Source: Nocardia sputorum
GTDB lineage: Bacteria; Actinomycetota; Actinomycetes; Mycobacteriales; Mycobacteriaceae
Direction: 5' to 3'
Assembly (NCBI RefSeq): GCF_027924405.1
Contig: NZ_AP026978.1
Span: 7,130,001 to 7,194,000, forward strand
DNA: 64,000 nt
In this document: positions 25,419 to 34,600 of the stretch, one piece after another
How positions within the stretch are numbered: the first letter of the stretch is position 1
Layout: the number at the start of each line of letters is the position of its first letter
Made by a program: the position numbers and the translations under genes
Notes under the pieces: model-generated
The model's database searches: none
What the model was told of the DNA's origin: nothing
Seen by the model: the letters and a program-made list of their open reading frames with translations, nothing else

Positions 25419-26695
25419 GGTCGCAGTCCATGGGTTTGATCGATATCTGGCACATCGTTCGGCGGCGGTGGGTACTGATCGCCGTGATCGCGCTGACCGT
25501 GACGGGGGCCGGCGTCTGGTACGCCTCGTCGCGGGCGGTGACGTACGTGGCCAGCAGCACCATGTACGTCTCGATGGCCACCGGTACCTCGGTCAACGAC
25601 TCCTACCAGGGCGGCCTGGCTGCCCAGCAGCGCGTGCGGTCCTATCTCGAACTGGCCACCAGCGCCGCGGTCGCGGAGCGGGTCGTCCACGATCAAGGGC
25701 TGACGGAATCCCCCGATGAGTTCCGCGGCCGGATCACCGCCTCGTCGCCGCCCGCCACCACCATCCTGGAGATCGCGGTCGCCGCGCCCACCGCACAGCG
25801 GGCGCGTGATCTCACCGACGCCACCGTCGCCCAGTTCCGGGCCTTGGTCGACAGTCTCGAGTCCATCGAGACCGGCGCCGCTCCCGCCGCCCGCGTCTCG
25901 GTCGTCGACCGTGCCCGGCTACCGGCCGCTCCGGCCGGTCCCGGCACGAGCCGGTTCGTCGCGATCGGCCTGTTCGGTGGACTGTTACTCGGCTTCGCCG
26001 CCGCATTCCTGCGTGAACGCACCGACCGGCGCGTTCGCACCAGCGGCAACCTCGCCGATGTCGCGCCGGTTCCGGTGTTCGCCGACTTCGGCAACGGTGA
26101 ATCCGCCGCGGAGTCGGCCCGGCGGCTGCGCAATCACCTGCGGGGCGCGCAGACCATCGAATGCACCAGCCTCACCGACCGATCGCGGTCCAAGGTGGCG
26201 CACACTCTGGCGCTGGCCTTCGCGGATGCCGGTCATCCGGTGATCCTCGTCGACGCCGACACCTCCGGCGGCGGAAGCTCCGGTGCCATGCCAGGTCCGG
26301 GCCTGACGACACTGCTGCGCGGCGGCGTACCACTGGACCGGGCGATCACCGCCGACTGGGGCGGGACCGGGGTCGCGGTGCTGCCGATCGGGCACATCGA
26401 GCCGGACACCTCCGACCTGATCGCCTCGGAGCACTTCGCTCATCTCGTCGCCGATCTGCGCGAGCGTTACTACCGCGTGGTCATCGAGACCGCGCCGGTC
26501 AGCTCCGCCGCCGACGCGGTCGCCGTGGCGCCCTTATCCGATGCCGTCCTCGGCATCGCCGATCTCGGCAGACTCACCGAACCGCAGTTGCGTGCCGCCC
26601 TGACCGCGTTCGGCACGGCCGGGCTGACCGGTGTGGTCAGCCACCGCACACCCGGTTCGGCGGTGGACCGGCTGATGGAAAGGTTGAAGGTATGA
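25415..26695 (+). CDS. Wzz/BY-kinase-like polysaccharide co-polymerase with degenerate P-loop
   Basis: Protein of 426 aa. A short cytoplasmic N-terminus and helix (about 14-34), an extracytoplasmic Wzz region, a second helix (about 172-195) and a ParA/BY-kinase-like domain form the actinobacterial CapA/B-type fusion. The nucleotide site is altered. Where GEGKST is expected, residues near 253-259 read TDRSRSK, although the later strand VILVDAD is kept. The C-terminal tyrosine cluster of autophosphorylating kinases is also missing. It therefore looks like a chain-length regulator without kinase activity. The start ATG 25415 overlaps the previous stop; ATG 25430 is an alternative. Confidence 0.8.
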   Translation: MRSQSMGLIDIWHIVRRRWVLIAVIALTVTGAGVWYASSRAVTYVASSTMYVSMATGTSVNDSYQGGLAAQQRVRSYLELATSAAVAERVVHDQGLTESPDEFRGRITASSPPATTILEIAVAAPTAQRARDLTDATVAQFRALVDSLESIETGAAPAARVSVVDRARLPAAPAGPGTSRFVAIGLFGGLLLGFAAAFLRERTDRRVRTSGNLADVAPVPVFADFGNGESAAESARRLRNHLRGAQTIECTSLTDRSRSKVAHTLALAFADAGHPVILVDADTSGGGSSGAMPGPGLTTLLRGGVPLDRAITADWGGTGVAVLPIGHIEPDTSDLIASEHFAHLVADLRERYYRVVIETAPVSSAADAVAVAPLSDAVLGIADLGRLTEPQLRAALTAFGTAGLTGVVSHRTPGSAVDRLMERLKV

Positions 26696-28050
26696 GCGAC
26701 GACTTTCTCCGGCGGCGCCGCTTGCTCGCCGCGACTCTGGGTGCGGCGGCCGCGATTCCGCTCACCGCCGCCTGCGGCACAGCCGAGCCGGACGACCCGC
26801 AGTTCCGGTCGCCCACCACCGATGCGCCCGGAGCGCGCAACGTCCGGGATTTCGGAGCCGTCGGAGACGGAATCGCCGACGACACCAAGGCATTGGCCGC
26901 AGCCGTGGCCGCGGACCCGAACGGGCCGCTGGTGCTCTACCTGCCCGCCGGGCACTACCGGGTCGAGTCGATGCCCGATCTGCCGGACTATGCCACGATT
27001 CTCGGCGACGGCGCCGACGTCACCACGATCGTCTACGCGGGCAACGGCACGCTGGTGCGGCTGCGCAAGCGCAGCCGGGTCCGTTTCGCCAGGCTGGGGA
27101 TCTTCACCACGGGTCCCGGCTCGACCGCGGTCGAGCTGTCGGAATGCTTCCGCTGCTCCTTCGACGCGGTGGTACTGCGCGGCAACCACCTCAGCGACAA
27201 CCATCCGCAGTACCTCACCCAGCGCGGCGTCGTGTTGCGCGACAACACCGGCGGCACCGCCTTCATCAACTGCGATATCAACAACTTCGGGATCGGACTG
27301 ACCACATCCTGTATCCAGAACTACGTCACCTCCTCGAAGTTCACCAGCAATCACACCGGCGTCCTCGGCACCGGCAACGACCACAACGCCGGGCTGGCAC
27401 TCACCAACGTCGAATTCGTCTCCGACCAGAACCCGCTCACCACCGACCGCCACCTGCGGGTCGACGGCGCCGCCAACGACTGGTGGCTGACCAACGTGTG
27501 GTTCGAAGGAGCCGAGGTCGCCCTGTCGGTCGGTGAGAACGGGCGCGGTGGACCCGCGCAGTTCGGCATGGTCAACGCGAAGGTCGCGGCCCGTTCGGTC
27601 GGGCTCGAACTGAACTACTGCCGACAGCCGTATCTGGCGAACGTGATCTTCGACGCGGAGTCGCGGCCGCCGGGCATCCCGGTGCGCGTGGATCCCGTCG
27701 GCTGTCCGGAAGGCACCGCGGTCGGCTTGATCTCCGGGATCACCGACGACATTCCCGTCGAGACGTTTCCGACCGGCTGGAACATCCTCGGCCGCAAGGG
27801 CATGCGCACGCCGCGCTTCACCGGCACCGTGGTGTCCCAAGCGGGGCCGCACGGCGCGGACGTGTTCCAGGCACAGAGCGGCGACGGCGCCGTCCGCGCC
27901 GCGGTGACCGCCGACGGAACCTGGGTCTGCGAGCACGCCGACAACGGTCCCGTGCTCAAGGCGCCCGACGGCGGATACTGGCGGCTCACCGTCTCCGACG
28001 ACGGGAAGCTGAGCACGGTAGCGCTCGGCAGGAAGCGTCCCGGCGGATGA
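26692..28050 (+). CDS. Exported right-handed beta-helix lipoprotein (pectate-lyase/GH28-like fold)
   Basis: Protein of 452 aa. RRRRLLAATLG (7-17) looks like a Tat signal and LTAAC ends at Cys28 as a lipobox, so it is probably a membrane-anchored exoprotein. Residues about 48-62 read VRDFGAVGDGIADDT, the hallmark opening of pectate-lyase-3-type beta-helices, followed by many short strand turns. Such proteins cut or epimerise polysaccharides; here trimming or modification of the exported polymer is likely. No catalytic residues can be assigned by eye. ATG 26692 overlaps the previous gene by 4 nt, with AAGGTTGAAGG upstream. Confidence 0.75.
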   Translation: MSDDFLRRRRLLAATLGAAAAIPLTAACGTAEPDDPQFRSPTTDAPGARNVRDFGAVGDGIADDTKALAAAVAADPNGPLVLYLPAGHYRVESMPDLPDYATILGDGADVTTIVYAGNGTLVRLRKRSRVRFARLGIFTTGPGSTAVELSECFRCSFDAVVLRGNHLSDNHPQYLTQRGVVLRDNTGGTAFINCDINNFGIGLTTSCIQNYVTSSKFTSNHTGVLGTGNDHNAGLALTNVEFVSDQNPLTTDRHLRVDGAANDWWLTNVWFEGAEVALSVGENGRGGPAQFGMVNAKVAARSVGLELNYCRQPYLANVIFDAESRPPGIPVRVDPVGCPEGTAVGLISGITDDIPVETFPTGWNILGRKGMRTPRFTGTVVSQAGPHGADVFQAQSGDGAVRAAVTADGTWVCEHADNGPVLKAPDGGYWRLTVSDDGKLSTVALGRKRPGG

Positions 28051-29381
28051 CTCGACGACAGCACCGCCGCATCGAAGCGCAGCCTGCCATCACCGGTCCC
28101 ATCGGTACGGCGGTGCGGTTGCGGCCGCCGCGCTTCGACGATTTCGCGGAGTGGCGGCGGATCCGGCTCCGTGACCGCGCGATCATCGAGCCCTACTGGG
28201 TCAGCTCGGAACAGGACTGGCCCGCCCGCCACACCGCCCGCCACTGGGTGCGGGAATGCCTCGACAACCGGGCCGACGCACGCGCCGGGCGACGGATGAG
28301 CATGGTCATCGAGGTGGCCGGTCGGTTCGCCGGGCAGGTCGAACTGGCCTCGATCGACGCGGCGACAGGCAGCGCCGAGCTCGGCATCTGGATCGGCTCC
28401 GCCGTCGCGGGCGGCGGTATCGGCGCTCTCGTCCTGACCATGATGACGGCCTTCGGATTCGACAGCCTCGGCCTCATGCGAATCAGCGCACCGATCGCGC
28501 CCGGCAACATCGCCGCGGCCAAGATCGCGGCCGCGGCGGGCCTGCGGTACGAAGCCCGGATGCGCGCCTATTTCGATGCCGGTGGCGCACGCCGCGACCA
28601 CGAGCTGTGGGCGGTGACCCGCGCCGATCGGCCCGACCGCGGGTTCACCTCCGACTATGTGGCCCGGCAACGCCTCCACCCGACGACGACGCGACTGCCC
28701 GCCGCCTCTGCCGCCCCGCACGGGCCGCCCCCCATGAGCATCGCGGCCGCGCATCTGCGGTACCAGCTATCCCGATTGCGGCGGGTGTTCCGGTGGCTGC
28801 GGGGCAGCGCCGCCATCGCACTCACCGACTCCGACGACCGCGGGCGGGTGCTGGTGCGATCACGCCGTGTCGCCGACTTCCGGCAGCGCCGCGCGGCCCG
28901 TATCCGCAATCGTGCGACGCTGGCACGTGATCCGCACATGTCACCCGCCGCCTGGCTGCGCCGGCATTCCCTGCGCCACTGGCTGGCCGAACTCGCCGAA
29001 GCCAGAACGGGCCTGCGTTCCCGGCCAGGGCTGACGCTGACGATCCTGGACGACGGCCGCTTCGTCGGTGAAGTCCGGCTGCACGGGCTGGACATGTTCG
29101 ATCGCAACATCCGGCTCAGTATCTGGACCGATGCCTCGGCTCGCCCGGAACTCCGCGCACGCGTGCTCCGCCTGCTGGTGCACCATGCGACCGAACGGCT
29201 CGGGATCCTCCGCATCGCCACCGCGATCCCGGTATCCGACCTGGCCGCCGCGGCTGCGGCGGCCGCGGCCGGGTTCGCCGAGGAGGGGCGGATGCGCGGG
29301 CACCTCGATGTCTTCGGCCCCCGTGGCGATCACGACCTCTGGGCGTACAGTCATCCGGCTGCCACGACTGCCCCCGGATGA
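28047..29381 (+). CDS. Tandem double GNAT (RimJ/RimL-like) acetyltransferase
   Basis: Protein of 444 aa made of two GNAT domains (about 15-195 and 250-435). Each has the RimJ-like order of an Arg-rich entry, a glycine-rich strand (GRFAGQVELASID; GRFVGEVRLHGLD) and a closing pattern AGLRYEARMRAYFD / AGFAEEGRMRGHLD followed by G-x-RRDHELWA / GPRGDHDLWA. The second copy has a weaker acetyl-CoA loop and may be structural. The likely role is acetylation of a sugar or of a protein of the export machinery. It starts by ATGA overlap and is the last gene of the eight-gene series. Confidence 0.78.
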   Translation: MTRRQHRRIEAQPAITGPIGTAVRLRPPRFDDFAEWRRIRLRDRAIIEPYWVSSEQDWPARHTARHWVRECLDNRADARAGRRMSMVIEVAGRFAGQVELASIDAATGSAELGIWIGSAVAGGGIGALVLTMMTAFGFDSLGLMRISAPIAPGNIAAAKIAAAAGLRYEARMRAYFDAGGARRDHELWAVTRADRPDRGFTSDYVARQRLHPTTTRLPAASAAPHGPPPMSIAAAHLRYQLSRLRRVFRWLRGSAAIALTDSDDRGRVLVRSRRVADFRQRRAARIRNRATLARDPHMSPAAWLRRHSLRHWLAELAEARTGLRSRPGLTLTILDDGRFVGEVRLHGLDMFDRNIRLSIWTDASARPELRARVLRLLVHHATERLGILRIATAIPVSDLAAAAAAAAAGFAEEGRMRGHLDVFGPRGDHDLWAYSHPAATTAPG

Positions 29382-29553
29382 CGTGCCGACCCGTCGACGG
29401 CCGAGTCCGTGAGTTCGGCGACCGCGTGCACCCCGCCGCACGACCACAACGCCCGTGACCAGCTCGACGCCGGAGCGTAGCCCGGTCCGACACTTCCGCT
29501 CTGCTATCCCGGCTTCCCGCCGGTATCCGCCCGCACCGCACACGGAGCATCAG

Positions 29554-30921
29554 ATGAACCTGCACCCCGACGTCCCACCGCACCACGGGTTCGCCCGCAG
29601 CAATGCGCTGCAGCGTCGGCTGCACGAGCTGGTTCCAGGCGGCGCGCACACCTACGCTCGCGGAGCCGACCAGTACCCCGAGCAGATGGCGCCGATATTG
29701 GTGCGCGGCAAGGGATGCCGAGTCTGGGATGCCGACGGCAACCAGTACGTCGAATACGGGATGGGACTGCGTTCGGTCACCCTCGGCCATGCCTACGCAC
29801 CGGTTCTCGACGCCGTGACGACCACGATCGCCGACGGAGTGAACTTCAGCAGGCCGACCGAGCTGGAATTGCTCGCGGCCGAGGACTTCCTGGACCTCGT
29901 TCCCGGTGCGGACATGGTCAAGTTCGCCAAGAACGGCTCCGATGCCACAACAGCCGCCGTCCGGCTGGCCCGGGCCGTGTCCGGTCGCCGGCGGATCGCC
30001 GTCTGCGAGCAGCCGTTCTTCTCGGTCGACGACTGGTTCATCGCGACGACACCGATGTCGGCGGGCATCCCCGATCATGTCGGCGCCGAAATCGTCCGGT
30101 TCCGCTACAACGACGTCGACGCTCTCGCCGCGGTCCTGGTGGGCGACAGCGTGGCCGCGGTCGTCATGGAGGCGGCCACCGCCACGGCGGAACCCGAGCC
30201 CGGCTACCTCCAAGCGGTACGCGCGCTGTGCGATCGGCACGGCACCTTGCTGGTGTTCGACGAGATGATCACCGGATTCCGCTGGGCCGCCGGCGGCGCG
30301 CAGTCCGTCTACGGCGTGACTCCCGACCTGTCTTGCTGGGGCAAGGCCATGGGTAACGGATTCCCCATCTCGGCCCTCGCCGGACGGCGCGAATACCTCG
30401 AGCGAGGCGGCCTGCGCACCGGCGCCGACCGCGTATTCCTGCTGTCCACCACGCACGGCCCGGAAACCAGCGGGCTCGCGGCCTTCCGCGCGGTCGCCGC
30501 GGCCTACCGGACCGGCGAACCGATCTCTCGTATGGAATCGGCCGGCGCCGCACTGGCGACCGGATTCGCCTCGCTAGCAGACGAACTGGGCATCGGTGAC
30601 CACCTCCGGGTCCGCGGTCGCTCCTCCTGCCTCATCTTCGAAACCCTCGATTCCCACGGAAAACCCAGCCAGGCATTCCGCACCTTGTTCCTGCAAGAAC
30701 TGCTCCAACGCGGAGTACTCGGGCAATCCTTCGTCACCTCGGCGGCACACGACCACGACGCGATCGCCGCCACCTTGTCGGCTTGCGCTGACGCGGCCCA
30801 GGTGTACCGCATCGCCCTCGAACGCGGCACCGTCGACGGACTGCTGCGCGGACGATCGGTCGCTCCCGCGCTTCGCCGCACCGCAGCACCGCGACAGATC
30901 GAAACGAGCACATCCCGATGA
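29554..30921 (+). CDS. Class III aminotransferase, glutamate-1-semialdehyde aminomutase-like
   Basis: PLP enzyme of 455 aa. The N-terminus LHELVPGGAHTYARG follows the GSA-aminomutase pattern. Later come VKFAKNGSDATTAAVRLARA, the cofactor aspartate block LLVFDEMITGFR, and the Schiff-base lysine in CWGKAMGNGFP (Lys264). In polysaccharide loci such enzymes often act on sugars or small acids rather than in haem synthesis. Because the gene is coupled to a glycosyltransferase by ATGA, an amino-sugar or side-group role is inferred. ATG 29554 with CGGAG upstream is the start; 172 bp separate it from the GNAT gene. Confidence 0.8.
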   Translation: MNLHPDVPPHHGFARSNALQRRLHELVPGGAHTYARGADQYPEQMAPILVRGKGCRVWDADGNQYVEYGMGLRSVTLGHAYAPVLDAVTTTIADGVNFSRPTELELLAAEDFLDLVPGADMVKFAKNGSDATTAAVRLARAVSGRRRIAVCEQPFFSVDDWFIATTPMSAGIPDHVGAEIVRFRYNDVDALAAVLVGDSVAAVVMEAATATAEPEPGYLQAVRALCDRHGTLLVFDEMITGFRWAAGGAQSVYGVTPDLSCWGKAMGNGFPISALAGRREYLERGGLRTGADRVFLLSTTHGPETSGLAAFRAVAAAYRTGEPISRMESAGAALATGFASLADELGIGDHLRVRGRSSCLIFETLDSHGKPSQAFRTLFLQELLQRGVLGQSFVTSAAHDHDAIAATLSACADAAQVYRIALERGTVDGLLRGRSVAPALRRTAAPRQIETSTSR

Positions 30922-32012
30922 CCGCACCCCGCATCGCCATCGTCCACGAACGATTCACCGAATTCGGCGGGTCCGAAGCCGTGGTGGGCGAGTTCGCCCG
31001 CACCTGGCCCGGCGCGGACATCTACGCGCCGATCGTCATGCCGAACGGAATCCGCCCGCCCGTCCAGCACGTCCACGACAGCTGGCTGTCCCGCGCCCAC
31101 ATGCTGACCCGCGGTCGGCACGCCCCGCTGCTGCCGCTCGTCCCCCGTTCCCTGCGACGTATGCCGTTGCGGGGCTATGACGCCGTGGTCGTCAGCCACC
31201 ACTCATTCGCCACTCAGGCCGCACTGGCCACCGACGCGCCCGTGATCGCCTATGTGCACAGCCCTGCCCGGTGGGCCTGGGATCGAGAGTTCCGCATCCG
31301 CGAAGCCGGCGGACGGGCCGGCCAGGTCGCGCTCGGCGCCCTGGGCGCACTGGCCCGTCACGCCGAGCTGCGAGCCGCGCCTCGCTTGGCCAGGGTGATC
31401 GCCAACTCGACCGCCGTCGCCGACCGGATCCGCGACTGGTGGGGCGTGCCCGCCACCGTGATCAATCCCCCCGTCGATGTCGACCGCTTCACCCTCGATC
31501 CCGCACGCGCCCGGGAGGACTTCTTTCTCTACGCCGGTCGCCTCGTTCCCTACAAACGCGCCGATCTCGCCATCCGAGCCGCCCAACTCGCCGGGAAACG
31601 GCTGGTCGTGCTGGGCGACGGACGGTTCCGGTCCCAGCTCGAAGCTCTCGCCGGACCCGAGACGACTTTTCTGGGCGCCACCTCTACCGACACTCTGCGG
31701 GACATGTACCGACGCTGCCGAGCCCTGCTCATGCCCGGCGTGGAAGACTTCGGCATCGTCCCGGTCGAAGCCATGGCCTGCGGTACCCCGGTGATCGCCA
31801 TCGGCGCGGGCGGCGCGCTCGACACGGTACGACCCGGCACGACAGGCGAACACGTCGCTCCAGGCGCCGATCCGGACGTCGTCACCCGCCTGGCCGCGGC
31901 AATGGCGAACTTCGACACCGCCCACTACGACCCCCACGTCATCCGCGCCCACGCGGAAACGTTCGCGCCCCCCGCATTCCGGGCACGAATGGCCGCATGC
32001 GTCGACGGGTGA
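30918..32012 (+). CDS. GT4 family glycosyltransferase
   Basis: Retaining GT-B glycosyltransferase of 364 aa. It opens with IAIVHERFTEFGGSEAVV and has SPARWAWDREFR after the first domain's VIAYVH. The donor domain has FFLYAGRLVPYKRADLAI and the catalytic block MPGVEDFGIVPVEAMACG. This pattern is close to mannosyl/galactosyltransferases of the WbaZ type that build lipid-linked repeat units. It overlaps the aminotransferase by 4 nt and is the last gene of the polysaccharide locus. Confidence 0.88.
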   Translation: MTAPRIAIVHERFTEFGGSEAVVGEFARTWPGADIYAPIVMPNGIRPPVQHVHDSWLSRAHMLTRGRHAPLLPLVPRSLRRMPLRGYDAVVVSHHSFATQAALATDAPVIAYVHSPARWAWDREFRIREAGGRAGQVALGALGALARHAELRAAPRLARVIANSTAVADRIRDWWGVPATVINPPVDVDRFTLDPARAREDFFLYAGRLVPYKRADLAIRAAQLAGKRLVVLGDGRFRSQLEALAGPETTFLGATSTDTLRDMYRRCRALLMPGVEDFGIVPVEAMACGTPVIAIGAGGALDTVRPGTTGEHVAPGADPDVVTRLAAAMANFDTAHYDPHVIRAHAETFAPPAFRARMAACVDG

Positions 32013-32126
32013 TCGACCTCGTATCGAGTTGCCGCCTGATCCGGCCGCTCGCGCGGTGTCCTCCATGATCACGCCCTGTCCGCGGACGCTTGCACAGCCT
32101 GCTGCCGATGCGGACCGACCGCTTGC

Positions 32127-32600
32127 TCAGCCCAGGTAGGGCTGCGTCCGGCCTTCGATATGGTGTCGCAAACGGAGGCGGACGGTTTCGTGGATCGGCT
32201 CGTGCCGGAGCTGTCGCGGGTGGAGAAACCGGACGTCGGTGGATTCGTCGCTGACCGTCACATGGCCGCCGATCACACGGGCGTAGTAGGTGATGTTGAA
32301 CTCCTGGCGCACCTCGCCATCCGCGTAGGCGATGACATGTGCCGGGTCGGTGTAGATGCCGAGTAGACCGGTGATTTCGATGTCGAGCCCGGTTTCCTCC
32401 TTGGTCTCCCGGATCACGCACTGTTCGAGAGTTTCACCTATTTCCATGGTGCCGCCCGGCAGCGACCAGTTGCCGGAGTCGGCTCGGCGCTGCATGAGAA
32501 TCGCTCCCGCGCCGTCGATGATCAGAGCGGAGCCGCCCGGCACCAGATTGTTCGGTCTGGGGGCATGCGGATCTCGGTAGTAGTCGCGACGCTTGGTCAT
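32127..32600 (-). CDS. Nudix hydrolase
   Basis: Protein of 157 aa with a complete Nudix box, G-x5-E-x7-R-E-x-x-E-E-x-G, in the segment [23 protein letters not shown] near residues 48-70. It hydrolyses a nucleoside diphosphate linked to another moiety; the substrate is not predictable. The start ATG 32600 directly abuts the TGA of the XRE regulator gene upstream, so the two are expressed together. This pairing suggests that the regulator and hydrolase answer the same signal. Confidence 0.85.
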   Translation of the reverse strand: MTKRRDYYRDPHAPRPNNLVPGGSALIIDGAGAILMQRRADSGNWSLPGGTMEIGETLEQCVIRETKEETGLDIEITGLLGIYTDPAHVIAYADGEVRQEFNITYYARVIGGHVTVSDESTDVRFLHPRQLRHEPIHETVRLRLRHHIEGRTQPYLG

Positions 32601-33713
32601 TCAGGTCAGCATTCCCCGGACTTCGGCGATACGCCGATCCAGCCGTGCCGAGTGCGCAGTGGCCGCTGCGGTCTGCGCCTGTCGGAGAGTGGCGCGTGCT
32701 GCGTCGAGTTCACGCTTCTTCAGGTACGACTCCGCGAGCCAGGTGCGATACAGGGCCACTTCACGGACTCGGTCGGCCGAGAGTTGTCCGATCGCACGCG
32801 ACAGCAGCGGGCTTGCCTTGGCCGGTTCGCCCAACTCCACATAGCATCTGCCTGCCATCACATCTATCTCGGTGCGGTCTACCCAGTACACCCACTCGGG
32901 CTCAGGTATCTCCGATGACCTGCGGTCATACGACTCATCTACCGCATCGAGCGCCCGTTCGGTTCCCTCGTGATCTCGTGAGCGTGCGCATGCCCACGCC
33001 AAGCGGTCCGTCAGCAGGGATCGGACCAACGGAGGCGCGCCCGTCGCGCCTTTGACGGCGGTACGTGCGAGCAGCGTCGCCTCGCTGGGATTTCCGATAT
33101 TGGCGATTTGATAACTCAGGCTCGACAGGAGTTGTGCCGTCAATACGCGATCTCCGGCGTTGTCGGCGGCCGACGCGCCGTTCATATACAGCCGTTGGGC
33201 GTCGTCGTATCTGCCTGCGTCGCTGGCCACCCACCCGGCAAGTTGTGCGAGCTCACCCGCGACTGTCAACAGCCGCTTGCCCACTCGTTCGGAGTAGCTG
33301 CATTCCGCGATGACCTTTCGCGCGCTTTCGAACTCCTGTCGTACCAGGGGGAACAAGTCCTCGCTACCAACGCTGTCATCCAGATGCCGGAGCTCGACGA
33401 CGCGCCGTTCCATTTCGGTCGCCAATGATTCCCCGACACGCCGACCAGCGGAGGCATGCGTTCTGGGCGGGGAATCCGCCACCAGCCATTCGTGTGCGAC
33501 TCGGATCGGGTCCGGTGATGGTGCCAGGAGAGCTTCCATCGGAATGTTGAGGGCTCGCGAGTAGCCGAGGATGTGCTCTTGCTTCACATCGCGCTGCCCG
33601 TTCTCCAGCATTCCGAGCAGCGACTTACTGTAGTTGGTCTTCGCCGCGAGCGCAGCAAGGCTGACCCCTCGGCTCAGCCGGGCTTTTCTGAGCAGGAATC
33701 CAGGATTCTCCAT
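32601..33713 (-). CDS. XRE-family regulator with TPR-like C-terminal region
   Basis: Protein of 370 aa. Residues 1-60 are a Cro/C1-type helix-turn-helix (LRKARLSRGVSLAALAAKTNYSKSLLGMLENGQ pattern around 7-38). The rest is helical, with TPR-like repeats rich in Ala, Leu and Arg. Such regulators in actinobacteria often control small neighbouring genes in response to a ligand bound by the TPR part. ATG 33713 matches the family's usual opening; the frame is open to 33779. It lies upstream of the Nudix gene and divergent from the small-gene set at 33847. Confidence 0.82.
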   Translation of the reverse strand: MENPGFLLRKARLSRGVSLAALAAKTNYSKSLLGMLENGQRDVKQEHILGYSRALNIPMEALLAPSPDPIRVAHEWLVADSPPRTHASAGRRVGESLATEMERRVVELRHLDDSVGSEDLFPLVRQEFESARKVIAECSYSERVGKRLLTVAGELAQLAGWVASDAGRYDDAQRLYMNGASAADNAGDRVLTAQLLSSLSYQIANIGNPSEATLLARTAVKGATGAPPLVRSLLTDRLAWACARSRDHEGTERALDAVDESYDRRSSEIPEPEWVYWVDRTEIDVMAGRCYVELGEPAKASPLLSRAIGQLSADRVREVALYRTWLAESYLKKRELDAARATLRQAQTAAATAHSARLDRRIAEVRGMLT

Positions 33714-33846
33714 CGAGCCGACGCACCCCCGCTTCTGTGGACGCTTGTGGACTGCAAACCGATTCCGCGCCTGACCCATTGATTCGAGACTACTACGTAG
33801 CGCCTGGTCGAGGCCGACCCGAATCGTATGGGAGTGGGGGTTACAG

Positions 33847-34335
33847 ATGGATACGCATGGAGATACACCGTTGTCGCGGTGCCTGTTCTACCGGCGGGAG
33901 TGCGCCCTCCCCGCTGTGGTCGATCCGCCGGAACTCGGGCGAATCGTCATGCGCGCGGGATCGGTGTGGGCGATGACGATGCCCACTCGTCTCGGGCAGG
34001 CGGTGAAAGCGCACCTGCAGAGCGGAGGTGTCGCACTCGGGCCGATCGTGGGGCATCCGCGTTCGGGGCGGTGGACCTTTCTCACGCAGCCTGATCTGCC
34101 CGATGACGTGCGGTTGTTCGCCGAGTTGTTCCGGCTGGACGTGGCGGTCGCGCGGTCCGGAGCGACGATCGCGCTGCCTTCGCCCACCGCTGCCGTGGGA
34201 GCGATCCGGCATTGGGTCGTGCCTCCGCGCAATGCCTTTCGCCCATCGGGTCACTTGGTGGTCGAGGCCGTTCGGGCATGGGCGGATCAGATGCCGCGTA
34301 CTCGGCGCAGGCCGGGAAAATCCCATGTCGGATGA
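33847..34335 (+). CDS. Conserved-looking protein next to XRE regulator, function unknown
   Basis: Cytoplasmic protein of 162 aa with no signal peptide. Middle segments VWAMTMPTRLGQAV, GPIVGHPRSGRWTFLT and ALPSPTAAVGAIRHWVVPP look like a folded alpha/beta domain. It resembles small actinobacterial proteins that accompany XRE regulators, though I cannot name the family with confidence. ATG 33847 is preceded by GGGGGTTACAG. The next gene overlaps it by 11 bp, so the three small genes form an operon divergent from the XRE gene. Confidence 0.65.
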   Translation: MDTHGDTPLSRCLFYRRECALPAVVDPPELGRIVMRAGSVWAMTMPTRLGQAVKAHLQSGGVALGPIVGHPRSGRWTFLTQPDLPDDVRLFAELFRLDVAVARSGATIALPSPTAAVGAIRHWVVPPRNAFRPSGHLVVEAVRAWADQMPRTRRRPGKSHVG

Positions 34336-34600
34336 CGTCTCTCGCGCTCGGCGGTTCCTCCGCGTCGAGGAGTTGCGGTCGCGGCTGGCGCATGACAATC
34401 CGCAGTGGTCGGTATCAAGTCCCGCGAATGCCAGGAATGCGCTCGAGCTGCACTACGACTGCGACTATTCATCGTGCGCGACGCGCGTCGCGGCGGTGAT
34501 CGTCAGCCGCGAGGACTACCGATACTTTCGCCGCGCCGAAACGAACACCGCTGAAAAGGTAGCTGGCCGCAAGACGCCCACACCGGGATCAGGTGCCTGA
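34325..34600 (+). CDS. Small unknown protein, second gene of the XRE-divergent set
   Basis: Protein of 91 aa, soluble and charged, with a Cys-x4-Cys pair in CDYSSCAT near the middle. No family is recognised. ATG 34325 lies within the end of the upstream gene (11-bp overlap), and its stop shares a base with the next start (TGATG), indicating translational coupling. Confidence 0.55.
   Translation: MSDDVSRARRFLRVEELRSRLAHDNPQWSVSSPANARNALELHYDCDYSSCATRVAAVIVSREDYRYFRRAETNTAEKVAGRKTPTPGSGA

Noticed and set aside
29554..30921. hemL (tetrapyrrole biosynthesis)
   Set aside because: The family fits, but the gene is coupled to a glycosyltransferase and no other haem genes are near, so a sugar or side-group role is more likely.
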